From Chimonanthus salicifolius (lineage: Eukaryota; Streptophyta; Magnoliopsida; Laurales; Calycanthaceae): a DNA stretch of 64,000 bases. Positions 24,034 to 36,215 of this stretch are shown piece after piece. The DNA is taken from assembly GCA_013350335.1 (NCBI GenBank), contig CM023535.1, forward strand, positions 34,380,991 to 34,444,990, read 5' to 3'. The notes beneath the pieces were generated by a model. The model saw only the letters and a list, made by a program, of their open reading frames with translations. It was not told where the DNA came from and did no database searches. Both the position numbers and the translations under genes were made by a program. Within the stretch, counting starts at the first letter, position 1, and each line of letters starts with the position of its first letter.

Positions 24034-27000
24034 TCATGCAGATTTTGTTGTCTGAGTTGGAGAATACAACCAAATGGTTCTGCCATCATTGGGTTGGATG
24101 GGTCTTGCATTTCTCTTGCAACCCTGCAAAAACACCATGCCGAAAGCAAATATCATGTTTAGAGATGAAAGAAGATTTAGCTATATTTGTTCTGGATAGC
24201 AATTACTTGGATTTTAGGGCTGAAATTGTATCCATTTTGAGCACCCTCTGCTGAATGGTAAAGATCTAAGCTGATCATAAATTAACCCACATAGTTTTTT
24301 CGTCTTTTTTTTTTCTCTAGAGTGTATCCCGTTGGGATTGGACTTCCAACTCAAAAGACTATCCTATTAGGTGGAGTGATTCAGTCTCATATAAGTTCTT
24401 AGATTCTCCCCTCATAGCCGATGTGGGATCTCATTTGCACCCCAACAATCTCCCGTTCGAACGAGACTCTCCAGTGGATAAAACATCTACAACCACCCCG
24501 TTCGGCGAGGAGATCTCTGAATCCACATGCTATGGCTTGGGGACCTATCTCTGATACCACTATTGGGACTGAACTTCCAACCCAAAAGACTAGCTTGATA
24601 GGTGAAGTGACCCAGTGTCATATAAGTCCTTAGATTTTTCCCTTATAACTGATGTAGAACTTTCGTTCGCACCCCAATATACCCCACACATGAAGGATTA
24701 AGAAGTCATTGCAACTCAATGTATATAAACTCCAGCTGACCATTTTTTTTTGCCTTTTCTGTAGTACTTACATCATTAACAGCTTCCCTTAATTTTCTCA
24801 CTTGATCTCTAGATACAGTTCTCACCTACAAAAGCAAATGAGTACGTTGTCAATAAACGAAACGAAGTCCCATGGATTTTATGGCTCGGAGCATAAGGCA
24901 GTCAATGGGCTAAGGCAATGCCGGTTTAGGCCCATAACTAGAACAGTGAGGCAAGGCCCAATAGAAATTCTAATTTTCCTAGGCCTATGTCCTAGCTCAA
25001 GCCCATTTAGAGCCCTGACCAAGGCTTTTAACACCCACCTTCTTGATTATGGTCCAAATTACACCCTCCTTGCATGGGGGAACAGTAAGAGAGCCCAGGT
25101 ATCTGAAATATTTTTTGGACCCATTTTTAATCTCTCTCGGATCGATTATTCCTACATCTGCCTCAGCTGTCTTATTAAGCCTGATGTGAGGGATAAGCTG
25201 CAAAATAAAAGAAAACACATTAAGGAGGGATAAATCATGCTAATAGATCAATAGGAATACAGCCAATTAATCCTAAACAACTATTAATTAACAGTAGTTT
25301 AAAAAAAACACACTATTAACTTAACCATTGAAAATAAAACAGCAGCATTATTACCTTTGAAAGGAGTTGTTCATGCTTGCCATATTTATAGGTGATCCCA
25401 ACTACAGCAACCTGCCCAGCGTTGCTTTCATGAACCAGGTGCAGCTCTAACTGATACCTATAGAAGAGACTCAATCTTGTAATAATCAACCAAATTCTTA
25501 GTATATTTTAGGTGAAGAGACATATATAAAATAAGTCTACCACAAAGACATAATCACTGTAAAAATTAATTTTAAAAAATTATTAAGTAATTATGTAAAA
25601 AAATTAAAGGTATATATATATAATTCAGATAATTCGGACAAATCAAGTTATATAAACTATAAAGTACGTAAACTGGTACAAAGAAAAAATAACTCAAGTC
25701 TTTTTGACCTAGACCAAACATCCAACAAGCATTTATTATGTGAAAAGATGAGAGTATTTATATAATTTAGATAGATCAAGTTATATAAAGTATGATTATA
25801 AGTCAAAATATTTTAAGCCTTTTTGTCATTGACCAAACCCATATTTTAAATGAGTTCATCTATTTTAAATTTACCTTACCCCGAGTTATATTTCTGAACA
25901 TAAGTACATGAAGAGAAATGAAAGAAAGAGACCTGGATCCATTGAATGTGTGTTCAGAAGGTGAATGCCAGTGACACTGCTTAAGGTTGAACTCAGTCCC
26001 GTTTATGTTAATGCTCCCTGCCGGTGCTTTCCATCGCAGCTTAAAACATATGGACGTATAGAAGAAATAAGCAAGTAAGAATATATATATATATATATAT
26101 ATAATTTTGAGAGAAAATCAACAAATCCTAACATAATGTAAGCCCAGCCCCATTGGCATGTGACTTGTTAAATATCAAAGAGAAAAAGGAGTGGTTCCTC
26201 CTACATTAATAAAGTCATATGTTACTTTAACATATTTCCATTATTTTTGTCAATGAACTTCAAAAGGAAAAGTAAAAAAAACACTAAGGGAAAGTGTTAA
26301 AAGCAAAAACAGATGAAGCAGTTTTTTTATAATATACTTTGTTAGTTAGTGGATCTTATTATATTGAGTACGAGATTATAAAATATTCTAAAATCAAAAC
26401 TCAGGGTAAAAATTCATTTTTAGTCATTATACTTGGATTCCTCAAAATCAGCGGCAACATGGTTATTAAATTGAATGATTTTGATAGGACAGTTAACAAT
26501 TAGGTCGGCTAGGGCTCAATTCTTAAGGCTGTTTTATATAAATTGTTGGGTTTGGGCTCTTACAAAGAGCCTGTAAAAGCCAATCGGGCTTTTTGACTCG
26601 TTAGCCACTATATATGTGTACATGTATATTTGGTCTATTTTCTTTTCTTAAAATTATTTTTAAATTAATTAAAATAAAGACTATTCAAATTGAAAGTAAA
26701 CAATGAGTGGACCAAATTTAAGTTCAAAACTAAATTTAAAGTTATTTGACCTTAGTGATCAAATATGAGGATGCTTGGTGACTTTGATCACTAAATTTAA
26801 GTAGTTAGAAATTGACTTTTGAACTCAAATTCAGTCAACTTGTAATACATCATGTCTATTTTTATTCTGAATGATTGACATTTAGCATTCTCAAAATCGG
26901 TGAACTTAGGCTGCCGTAGATCGTAGCTTGACCCAAACCCAACTTGCGAACATCCCAACTTATTTTTTACCCCACAATTGTTCTTATAGCAGTTAAAAAC

Positions 27001-29832
27001 ACATTTCAACTGAGCTTCGACCATGTTTTAAGCTTCCGATCTATTTTGTGTCTTGCTTAGCATTTTTTGTGCTTAAGCCTTCGTTTAGTTTCATTAAAAC
27101 CTTTTTATTATCTATAATGAGATTATTTTTAACGTTCTTAATAGCTAATAAATATTATAGTTAATATGTAGTAATATTTAACAAGGACTTCTAATTATAT
27201 CACAATATACTTGTGCATGTATATAATACATGTCCACAAAATATATTTGAAAGGTTATTAGGCCATTGAAAACAAAAATTTTGATACAAAAAAAATATGT
27301 AACAAAAATTGAAAAAATGTCAAAAAAATAAAAAACTCATATTAGAAAACACCTGATATAAAAAATATTTTCCTAGTTTCTCGTAATAACTCGTTATCTT
27401 CTAATATTAAAATTAATGAATTTTCTTATAAAACCTTAATTTCATGAAACTTTTGAAAAAATCGAAAAATCACACAAACACCTTACAAATTAATTTCAAT
27501 CACATTTATGCATCTTAATTTAATCCCATAAATATTTAACATCATTTCATTAATATTTTCATAGAAAATTCCATCATGGGGATTATGTTAGTGCAAATCA
27601 TATGAAAATCTTAGTTTCACGAAATTTTTGAAGAAAACTAAACAAACGCTCTACAAACTACATCAATCATATTATCACATTTTTATTACTATAAACACTA
27701 ATTATTATTAAATTAAAAATTTCCACAAAAATCCATAAATTGGGATTGTTTTGAAGTAAAATAAATAAAAAAATAAAAAAAATCAAAATGAATAAATTTA
27801 AAAAATTAATTTAAAATAAATAAAATATCTTTCAAACATGAAGACCTTTCCCTAAACTTTCTCAAAATTATGCCCACATAAAGATTTAAAGTACGATGAT
27901 TAGGTAAATCCAAGGAGAAAGGAACAAACAACAAAAAGAGAAGAAAAAGAGAACTTTACCATAATGTCATGTCCCCTATTTTTTACAAAAGCCTGGGCCG
28001 GTTTGTATTTCCTCTTTAATCTGCCCAGATTAGGCAAAACTTCCATTCTCTTGTAGAGATCAATAGGAGATTGCATTTTTCCATGATCACAAGCTTCCCA
28101 CTGTGGATTTATCTTCCCCCAATCCTTTGGTCCTCTGCCACTTCCTTCCAAATAATCAAACTCATGCTCATCCTCTTTATTTTTTATCCATCATTATTTC
28201 GATGCATTGATGAAGGCCCATTTCAGTAGAAGTACGAAAAGGAAAAGGAAAAGGAAAAGGAAAAAGAATTAAATTCAATACCAGTTAAGAAAATAAAAGT
28301 AAAGAAAAAATAACAATAGATACGTTTTTATTTGGTAGTTTTCTTTTAAAAAACAAATTTGGCCGATACCAAGATTTATACTCCAAGTGCTTTATGCGTC
28401 TTTCCAGGGTACTTTATTCGACTTTAGATTGCTTTTAACTTCGTCATTTTTTCTTCGTATTATCATTAGTATTACCTTTTATAAGTACACATTGCAGGCG
28501 GACTTGTGGGACCCACTAGGATAAGGCCGGGGTTCATTAGAAAAATATTTTTTGGATTTTTTTTTTATAAAAATTAAGTTTGGTCGGATTTCGAAAGGCA
28601 ATAATTTTAAAGGTAAAAAAATCACAATAAAAATGGAGGTAGATTTGTATGGACTTCAATCCAAGTGTGCGATCAACTTAGAATGGATTCAAATTGGATA
28701 ATGATCTAATTCTCACTAGAATAAGATGTGACGGGGGTTTTGGGATGAGAGTGGGTCCTAGATGGGCCTCAAAATGGGCTTGTCGTCTATTGGGCAACTT
28801 CCCAAAGAGATCTTGGGTATATCTTTTTATGGTTTGATTGTTTATTGATTTATTTAGTTTTTATTTATTTATTTACGTTATTATTTATTCTGAAGATGGA
28901 AAGTCAGTGTAGTTGTTCCGCATATGCACTTATTTGCCATATCATTTCTACAATTTTATCTTATTTTGTATGTATAATTTATGATAGTTGCATGTATTTT
29001 TTATGATAAGACTAAATGAACAAGTAAAACTTCAAAAAATAGAGTATAGATAGATGAAAGGTTGACTATGATGATGATAAAATCATCTCTTAAATAATAA
29101 TTATGATGATGACGTCATTACCTATCATTTGTCAAAAAATGTAACATAATTTTTTTCTTACATTATCACTTTATTTTCTTCAATCAGAAATAAAAATCCA
29201 CTTAAATGGCAATATCGTGGTAGAAATACGTAAAGGATTGTGACTAAGCGACGATTTAATAACAAATGGGCTACAAAAAGGTGGAAATTAATCACAAATT
29301 AATCTCCATGTTCTTAAGATGAAATCAACATATCCATTCAGGCATTCAGCTATGATATTTTATATGAAAAATCCATTCTAAAATAATGAATAACATTCCT
29401 AAGTTTGATTTTTTCCAAACTTACCTGATACACGAAGTTTATAGTGGTTTTATGTATTTATGGGATTAGTCTAATCGCCAATATTAAATGAAGATATTCA
29501 TATTATTGAAAAATAAATAAATAAATAAAATCATTGGAAAGTTTCAGTGTCCATTGCACCATAGAAAGTGCCTAACATTTTGAAAATTGGCCAAAGACCA
29601 ACAACTGAGTACTCATAAGATGCACTTTAACAACATATTGAAATGTGGGGAATAAGAACACTAACCAACCAAGAATGGCAGATAATGTGCAGAGAAGAAG
29701 GTCTTACACCTAAAGACTAGTGTAATTAAGAGATTACCTACCTTCTTCAGAAGAAGAGCTGCAGAAGGGAAGAAGAAGAAGAAGAGTTGGGAGAAGAAGA
29801 GAAAAGAGGAGAGGTTTGCCCCTTTCAAGCAT
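24034..29832 (-). CDS. Alpha-type carbonic anhydrase, seven exons, complete
   Basis: Zinc enzyme converting CO2 and water to bicarbonate and a proton; plant alpha-CAs enter the secretory pathway (apoplast, some plastids). Exons (minus): 29832-29742, 28174-27960, 26039-25933, 25457-25355, 25197-25039, 24825-24772, 24123-24034, totalling 819 nt or 272 residues. All introns are GT-AG and all phases join in frame. Residues 1-28 form a signal peptide: basic start (ERGK), long Leu run, then CSSSS. Mature start [12 protein letters not shown] and MQSPID are typical. Zinc ligands are H125, H127 ([10 protein letters not shown]) and H144 (ELHLVH). E131 and T210 (SLTVPPC) are the gatekeeping pair, H99 the proton shuttle, and C59 and C214 the conserved disulfide. 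Length is usual for the family. No frameshift or stop was seen. Intron 1 ends in an A-rich AATAAAG, but this is the first AG after an upstream TTTTCC-rich tract. Start is the first ATG after the TATA box. The paralogue number cannot be assigned. Confidence 0.95.
24330..24679 (-). mobile_element. TRIM element (terminal-repeat retrotransposon in miniature) in intron 6
   Basis: Two direct repeats of about 118 bp (24330-24447 and 24561-24679) both carry 'ACTTCCAACYCAAAAGACT' and 'GCACCCCAA(C/T)A'. On the minus strand they start T(G/A)TTGGGG and end CCCAA(T/C)(A/G). Between them lie about 113 bp with an initiator-Met-like primer site (minus-strand TGGTATCAGAGA, near 24548-24559) and a purine-rich GGGAGAT beside 24448. 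The flanks TATCC (24325-24329) and TACCC (24680-24684) are a target duplication with one change. It sits between exons 7 and 6 of the carbonic anhydrase gene and is removed with the intron. Confidence 0.8.
26082..26102. repeat. (AT)n microsatellite in intron 2 of the carbonic anhydrase gene
   Basis: About ten AT units. Intron 2 (26040-27959, 1920 bp) is otherwise AT-rich and non-coding, as are introns 1 (28175-29741) and 3-5. A GGAAAA repeat at about 28238-28265 gives the pyrimidine tract upstream of exon 2. Confidence 0.85.
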
Positions 29833-29894
29833 TTTTTTCTCTTCTTTATCTTAACGACTGGTTGGTTTGCTTGTTGAAAGGTGGAGTATTGACA

Positions 29895-29902
29895 TTTTTA
29901 TA
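29895..29902 (-). promoter_or_regulatory. TATA box of the carbonic anhydrase gene
   Basis: Minus-strand TATAAAAA lies 63-70 bp above the ATG at 29832. With a transcription start about 30 bp downstream, the 5' leader would be about 35 nt and CT/GA-rich. Confidence 0.65.
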
Positions 29903-30343
29903 GCCGAAGCTGAACTGTGTCGAGATGCCTTTCTTTCTTAGACTCTTGCAATCAGCATACAATCGGTGGTTACTTTATTCTAGCTGTCCGGACCAGCTGA
30001 AAATGTCTTCTACCAAGGTGTTAAAATTAATGCCATGTAACCTTTTTTTTTTATGTTTTTAATTTATGTCTATTTTAGTCATTTTGTTGATATAATTTAG
30101 ATGTTGGATATTTGCCACATGTATGACTATGATGGTTTGTAGAAAGAAACCCTTTAAATTTTATAGAATGGGAAAGGGGAACAAAGCCTCCCCTGTTTTG
30201 TTTCTAACATTCTATCCATTCTTCTTCTCCATTTTACATCTCCATTTTACATTGCTTGTGTTGCTTTTGGATAAACAAAGGGCTGAAACTACAGCCAATA
30301 CAAGGTGCATTTAAACAAAAGGATATGAATCCGACTCATACAG
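29903..30343. other. Carbonic anhydrase upstream region, no gene
   Basis: Likely holds the rest of the promoter. Only short frames are present, none recognisable. It ends at the target duplication of the element at 30344. Confidence 0.5.
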
Positions 30344-32774
30344 TGTTGGGGGAAAAATATGTAAATCACACAATCAAGAAATCAATCACACAAGAAAACA
30401 CCGATTCACATGATTCGGCAAGATTGCCTACATCCATGGGGCGTGCTAAATCTACTATGAGGAATAATGAGTTCGGTTACAAGGATTACATGAATCCTAC
30501 CCACCCTTCTCTCATAGTCTCTCTTTCTCCTAGAGAAACAACACAACCTAGAAACCCTAGGATGAAAGAGAACAATATATATAAGAGAACAATATATATA
30601 GCCATACACAGATTGGGCCCATTGGGCGTGGGCCCATCAAACAACTCAAGCCCAAAAGGGTTTTGAGCCATAAAACCCAACAAACTTCACCTTGGCGAAA
30701 AAGCCCGACACAATGAATATTGTTGTCCTGAGTTTGTAACACCTCCACATGTTGTGTAGCACCACATGTTCCGCATCTTTTGTAAGACACCATATCCCCA
30801 CTCCTTAGAACGATCCACCAGTCTTCAGTAAAACTGATTAGCCCAAACCGGGCTCCACCTCGACCATGACCGCCGAGGATTCTGTCACTACCGTTGACCC
30901 ACTCCTGCTCCTTCAAAGAGAGAATTCAGAGAGCCGAAAACAAATCCGCAATGCAAGTCTGGTTGCCCCACCTTGTTTTCATTCTTCTCTGGTCTGAGAA
31001 CAAAGCCAAACACAATGAACCATGTGTTTCCAGGTCTTTCTGTTCTCCAATTTTCTTCCTCTATCTTCTTCCAAATCCACGCCTATCACTGCATAGATAC
31101 CTTCGCTACAAACGCACAGGCGAAGACAGATCTCAATTCCGAGTCTGGATGACTCAAGAAACTGCAACTCAATCCTAACCGTTGATTTTGTCTGCTGAAG
31201 GAGTATATGAATCTGTGGTCCTGCGTGATCACCTAAATTTGTAGTCCTACAGACTACCAGATGCTGCAATACAGTAGTCCAGTGAGACTACCACTATTTG
31301 TAGTCCCTCGGGTGACCACCCGAAACAGTGTTCTCGCGGGTGCACTAGAAGTGGTGGTCCTGCGGGTGCACCTAAAGTGGTGGTCCCACGGGTACACCTG
31401 AACTAGTGGTCCCTCAGACCACTGAAACCTTTTTTTGTTTTTTTTCTTTAAAACATTCCACTCGGTTTTAACCCAAAACCGAGTGAAACTCGACCACTGT
31501 TGCTTGGAGGTCGCCGCTTCTTTCGCTGCAGTGCTCGGCCGTCTGCTGCGGAAATTTCCACTGCAGCCGCTACTTTCTTACTGCTTTCGACTCCTCTTGG
31601 GTTTCCTCTTCCAGCCACACTGCCTTGGAAACCGATGCCGATCAGCAATTGAGAGAGAGGGAATAGACCTCTCTTCGCTCCGTTTCCGACGCTACCTCCA
31701 GTTGCTGTCAGATCTGGCGCTGCCCCTTGCCTGCATCGGTGATGGGGTTCTGGATTGAAGGGAACTCCTCAGAAAAACCCTTTTGCCACAGCTGAGTTCT
31801 GTTGCCATCGCCTCTTCTTAGATCTATTGAGATTTGATTTCCGCCAAAGCTCTTGGAAAATGAGATCGCCGATCCCCCTTTTCTGATTTCCGCCGCTACC
31901 TTCCTCCTGGCGACGGGATCTGTGATTTCCTCTTGAAATCCAAACCCCTTTCTCAATCCCAGATCTGTTTGGTTTCACTTGGAAACCCCTTCTCAAGATC
32001 CCAGATCTACAGCAGATCTGAGTGCTGCCTGAACGGCGGTGGTGGAAGCCCCTTCCAATCTGGTTTGCTGCCGATTGCTGCCCTTTTTTTTTTCTTTCGA
32101 ATTTTAGATTTGAGCTTTCAGATTTGATTTCCTATCCGACGAACCTATCTCTGGTCTTCTTAGAACCGACTATGTCCCCCGATGATCTGTGTGATTTAGT
32201 TTCCCCATTCGAATCTGTCGAGGCTTTGAAATAGATCTATCAATGAAGATATGTGGAACGGATCTGCCTGCGCACTTGCGATGAGGCTTTGTCTTTCCAG
32301 CCGCACCTCTGCTAACTGGCACTCACAGATCTGAAAAACCAGATCTGCAGCGGTACTGCACTGTTGCTTCTGCCCCTCTCCCCTTTTGCAGACGATTTTG
32401 ATGTGTAATTTACCTTTGCCTGAATCCGATAGCCTTCGGTTTTGATACCACTTGTTGGGGGGAAAATATGCAAATCACACAATCAAGAAATCAATCACAC
32501 AAGAAAACACCGATTGATGTGATTCAGCAAGATTGCCTACATCAATGGGGCGTGTTAAATCTACTATGAGGAATAATCAGTCCGGTTACAAGGATTACAT
32601 CAATCCTACGCACCCTTCTCTCACAGTTTCTCTTTCTCCTAGAGAAACAACACAGCCTAGAGACCCTAGGATGAAAGAGAACAATATATATAGGCATACA
32701 TAGATTGGGCCCACTGGGCTTGGGCCCATCAAACAACTCAGGGCCAAAAGGGCTTTGAGCCATAAAACCCAACA
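30344..32774 (-). mobile_element. Small non-coding Copia-like LTR element, TSD TACAG
   Basis: Two LTRs, 30344-30682 (339 bp) and 32453-32774 (322 bp), share TGTTGGGG...AACCCAACA ends, and TACAG flanks the whole (30339-30343, 32775-32779). A primer-site-like minus-strand GTGGTATCAAAACC just below 32453 and a purine-rich AAGGTGAAGTT just above 30682 set the orientation as minus. The lower LTR has a duplicated ATATATAAGAGAACA stretch (about 30573-30600) that explains its extra length. The 1770-bp internal region encodes no recognised pol. A weak CX2CX4H motif in a frame near 30780 could be a Gag remnant but is not convincing. Confidence 0.88.
31200..31425. repeat. Diverged GTGGTCC/CCTGCGGGTG repeats inside the small element
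   Basis: Several copies of 'GTGGTCCYRCGGGTRCACCT' and related 'TAGTCC...GACTAC' inverted words occur in the internal region, giving many overlapping short stems. Confidence 0.55.
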
Positions 32775-32779
32775 TACAG

Positions 32780-33867
32780 TGTATATCGGCCGAATCGTAT
32801 CGAAAAATATACCCTCGCTATATTGCATCCGCAACAGTACTATTGTAAGAGTATGTACAATGTAGCGGAGCAACGGTCCGCGTCACAGTTGTGATAGAAT
32901 GCGTAGCAGCAGTTACAATCGTTTCAGGCCGCGATAAAAAAACCGAAGAGAGAGAATAAGTAACAGCCGACACAAACTGCTGTGCACCATTTCGGCACGA
33001 CAACACCTACAAGGGGTTTTGATTCAATACTTCAAACTTTCAAAGGCCTCAAAGTATAAGTACATGACAAGTAAGTGTAACCCATGGAATATTGGAAACG
33101 TCTGGCACGTCTAAAAGATCTTAGTTGTCCATCATCTGATAAGTTTTCGAGTTAGGACCAATTTGAACTTGGTTTAATGTTTGTCTGCTAATGTTAGGAT
33201 GGCAATCGATTGAGAATTCAAGTCTTCACCTTGACTTGGTGGAGGTGAGGTGTACGCAATTCTACTCCGTAAATAATGTTACTGTAAGGACGATATTTTT
33301 TAACAGGGGTGAAATTTGGACAGGGTGAGTTGGGTTTATTGACCGTCCAGTTCCAAAATCTGACCCGACTCGATTCTAATGCCAAATTTAGTGTTTTTTC
33401 GTAAACATAAAAATAATATACTTCACTTTTTAAGTAAATAATGTTTTCACACATTTAATGTCTTGAATATGAATCAATTGTATAGAAATAAAAAATTTAC
33501 ATTTCTAAAAGAAATAATGCTTTCACACATTTGATATTCATGGAAAATAGAAAAAAAATACAAAGAAATAAAATTTTATTGATAAACAACATGATTATTG
33601 ATTAAAACTTAAAAGTATTCAATAGAAAAATTAAAGTATATTGGCCACTTGGTACTATTAAATTTGATCCGATTGATTTTTTAGAAAGCTTAACACATCA
33701 AAAGCCGAATTTAATTTTGATTTTATTTCTTCAACCCAACTCAAACCTCGTATAACAAATACTTAAACCAGTCCACTTATTTTCGAATCGAGTCATGCAG
33801 GTCAAGTCAAAACTTTAACCTATGTTTCCCCAATTTTTAACAATCAATTGCTAAAATAGATATATAG
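32780..33867. other. Intergenic AT-rich DNA, no gene seen
   Basis: Only short frames; no motif or repeat boundary was recognised apart from a somewhat GC-richer block at about 32790-33010. Confidence 0.5.
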
Positions 33868-34049
33868 AATGCTTCACACAGAATAACTCAACTGGTAGAC
33901 ACTCTACTTCATGAATTGGATGTATCAAATTCGAGTCCCATAGCAATCTGATGCACGCGGCTTGCAGAGGTCTACGTGCATATGAAATTTTACCTAAAAC
34001 CTTTGTACTTGAAGAGAGGTGGCGTCTCAAGGTTCTCATTCATAAAAAG
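33868..34049 (+). mobile_element. tRNA-derived SINE with 12-bp target duplication
   Basis: A head with an A-box-like TAACTCAACTGG (near 33884) and a B-box-like AATTCGAGTCC (near 33931) spans a tRNA-sized distance. A tRNA-unrelated body follows, ending in CATAAAAAG. The flanks ATAGATATATAG (33856-33867 and 34050-34061) are an exact 12-bp direct repeat, as expected for LINE-assisted insertion. It does not fold as a functional tRNA. Confidence 0.72.
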
Positions 34050-34061
34050 ATAGATATATAG

Positions 34062-35215
34062 CATTGATATGATATAATTGTATAAGGTTAAAAAATATCT
34101 GAATGTGGTATTATTGATTGACTCAGATCGATACTTGCTACGGTACACTGGTTTTATGGAAATTGATGGGCTCCACCACATTGGGTGATTTTGGAATATA
34201 TTTAACAAATTTTATCTAAATCTGAGTTAAGCGTGAGTTTAGCTCATCAATATTCAATTCAGCATTCAGACTTGAATTTTCTTAAAAATCAATATCAGCA
34301 ATCAGCAGTCTTTTTCTCAACTTTCATGCTATAGAATATCATGCAAGAATGTTACTCATGTAAATTTATAACATTTTTATTATACATTTGTAAATACACA
34401 CGCGTGTGTACATTCAAAACTAGCCACATGCAAATATAAATATATACGAAGACAAAGTCAAAGTCAAACTTCATTTAAAGAAAACCTCCCAACATGCAAA
34501 ACGTGAACCAAGCAGAGTAGAGCCTACATTGAGCCTGGCTAATTTATTTGTAAGTTGAGATCAAACTTTGATTTAATCGAGTCAAGCCAAACAAAACATA
34601 GCTTGAACTTGGGAGATTATTCATTTCAAAGAAACTGTATCAGTTGAGCATGAGCTTCCATGGAATTTTTCATGATACAAACCGGTTTCTTAAGAGATGG
34701 CAAATAGTGGGGTGGAAGAATGTATTGTATTCGTAGGAGATCTATTTGACAAGATATTGGTGCTTTGATTAAGACAAATTTTCAGTGAAGGAATGTTTTC
34801 ATTCCGATATTTGGAGTAAAGTTTCGACATTCGTCAAAATGAAAGATATGTCTTGTGAAGCTATTTCTGTCCTAAATGGAAGCATTTATGGAGGTAATTA
34901 TAAGCCTAGGGGCGGCAGCCATAGGTGGAAAAGTAAATGTGCTAGGAGCTCAATAGGTGCTGGAGGAAAAAGGTCCAGGTGGGAAGGTGGTGGACAATGT
35001 TTCGTATGCAGTGATCTTTAAAGGAGATGGGAGAAAGAACGGTACTTGATAAGAAAGAGTTTGAAATTTACGTAAGAGAGGCCTAATTGAAATCAAATAG
35101 GGAGTGGCTCGAGTGATCTCTCATCGCTTGTACAAAAGTACTAAGGCCTATAAAATTTGTGGAGGCTTTCATCATTTCTCATAGTGCAGAAGATGTCATG
35201 CTCCAACCTAAATGG
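34062..35215. other. Intergenic DNA, no gene seen
   Basis: A 78-codon frame at 34785-35021 has no recognised motif and is treated as chance. A CACACGCGTGTG palindrome occurs near 34396-34409. Confidence 0.45.
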
Positions 35216-36215
35216 CACGTGACAACAATAATCCTTTTTTTTTTTTTCACATTAATCGTAATAATCTATATAACACATAACAAGGACCAAGATCATATTT
35301 GACAAGTGGGATCTTTATCGAAATGTAGAGTCTCCCCTAAAAATAGGATAATTGAATCATTTAAGGTCTCTACAACATCACACATGTCCATACAATCCAT
35401 CATTCACGTTCAACAACAATAGATAATACATTGGCAAACTTCATACGGTCTAAAAGGTCTCCAAATGCAACTTACATGATCTCAAGTGTAATTATACATG
35501 GTTTACAATTACAACAACATTAAGAATATAACCATGTTAAACAAAATATCAAAATATCACAACAACAGTGATCTGCGTGGAAATCAGCATGGTGTGTAGA
35601 CTAGGCTCGCCCACGAGGTCCCTCGGACTCAGCTGGTGCAATGTTACCTGAAATTGCAAGGATGTGAGCATAAACAAGCCTAGTGAGGAAATCAATGCAT
35701 GCTACACACTCATGTACCCACATAGTGATGTATGAAATTGAATATAATGATGTTAAGCAAAATGCTATGCTATCACATCATATCTCGGGAACCAAGCCCA
35801 CTTAAGGATACCTTTATGAAATGTGGAAGTCAACAACATTCATCATATCATGACCCTTGACAAGATTTGGAGCCTACAACTTACTAAGTGGGTGACTCAT
35901 GTCTAGTGTGCTCTGGTCCACCTTGCTCTACGTCCCTTCACTTCATAGGGTGATGCAGTCAAGCTCCAAGGCAGTCGGAGAGCGACTTACCTGGCGAGCA
36001 CAACAGCCAAGGTGTATATCGTGCCTAGCCCTACACAACTTCAAAGAGCGGCTTACCTGGCTAGTACCGCCCCCATGGGGCATACAACTACCAAGAACTA
36101 CGCATCATGCACACCAAGTGTGCCAAACAACCGTGAGAGCGCCTTCCAACACGTGGCATGTGAGTGACCTACTCCTCAACAATAAACCTATGGGACCAAG
36201 TCTCCATACCCTATC
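35216..36215 (-). repeat. LTR-like remnant, minus orientation, first part
   Basis: Non-coding. A T-run near 35237-35249 and dispersed words resemble long gypsy LTRs read backwards. It continues, after the hairpin LTR at 36216-39622, at 39623-40359 and then beyond 43656, so two younger LTRs inserted in it. The family is not assigned. Confidence 0.35.

Noticed and set aside
24330..24679. Cassandra-type TRIM
   Set aside because: Cassandra LTRs carry a 5S rRNA-like promoter and start TGTAAC; these repeats start T(G/A)TTGGGG and show no 5S boxes.
24802..25233. Plus-strand frame of 143 codons
   Set aside because: It is antisense to exons 5 and 6 of the carbonic anhydrase gene, which have clear splice sites and family motifs on the other strand.
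31435..31758. 107-codon plus frame inside the small Copia-like element
   Set aside because: GC-rich non-coding cargo with overlapping frames on both strands and no motif; kept only as possible captured leader sequence.
33868..33945. tRNA gene
   Set aside because: A- and B-box-like words exist but no acceptor stem or intact cloverleaf can be drawn, and flanking duplications show a SINE.
34785..35021. 78-codon plus frame
   Set aside because: No recognisable domain, no splice or promoter context, and length expected by chance.
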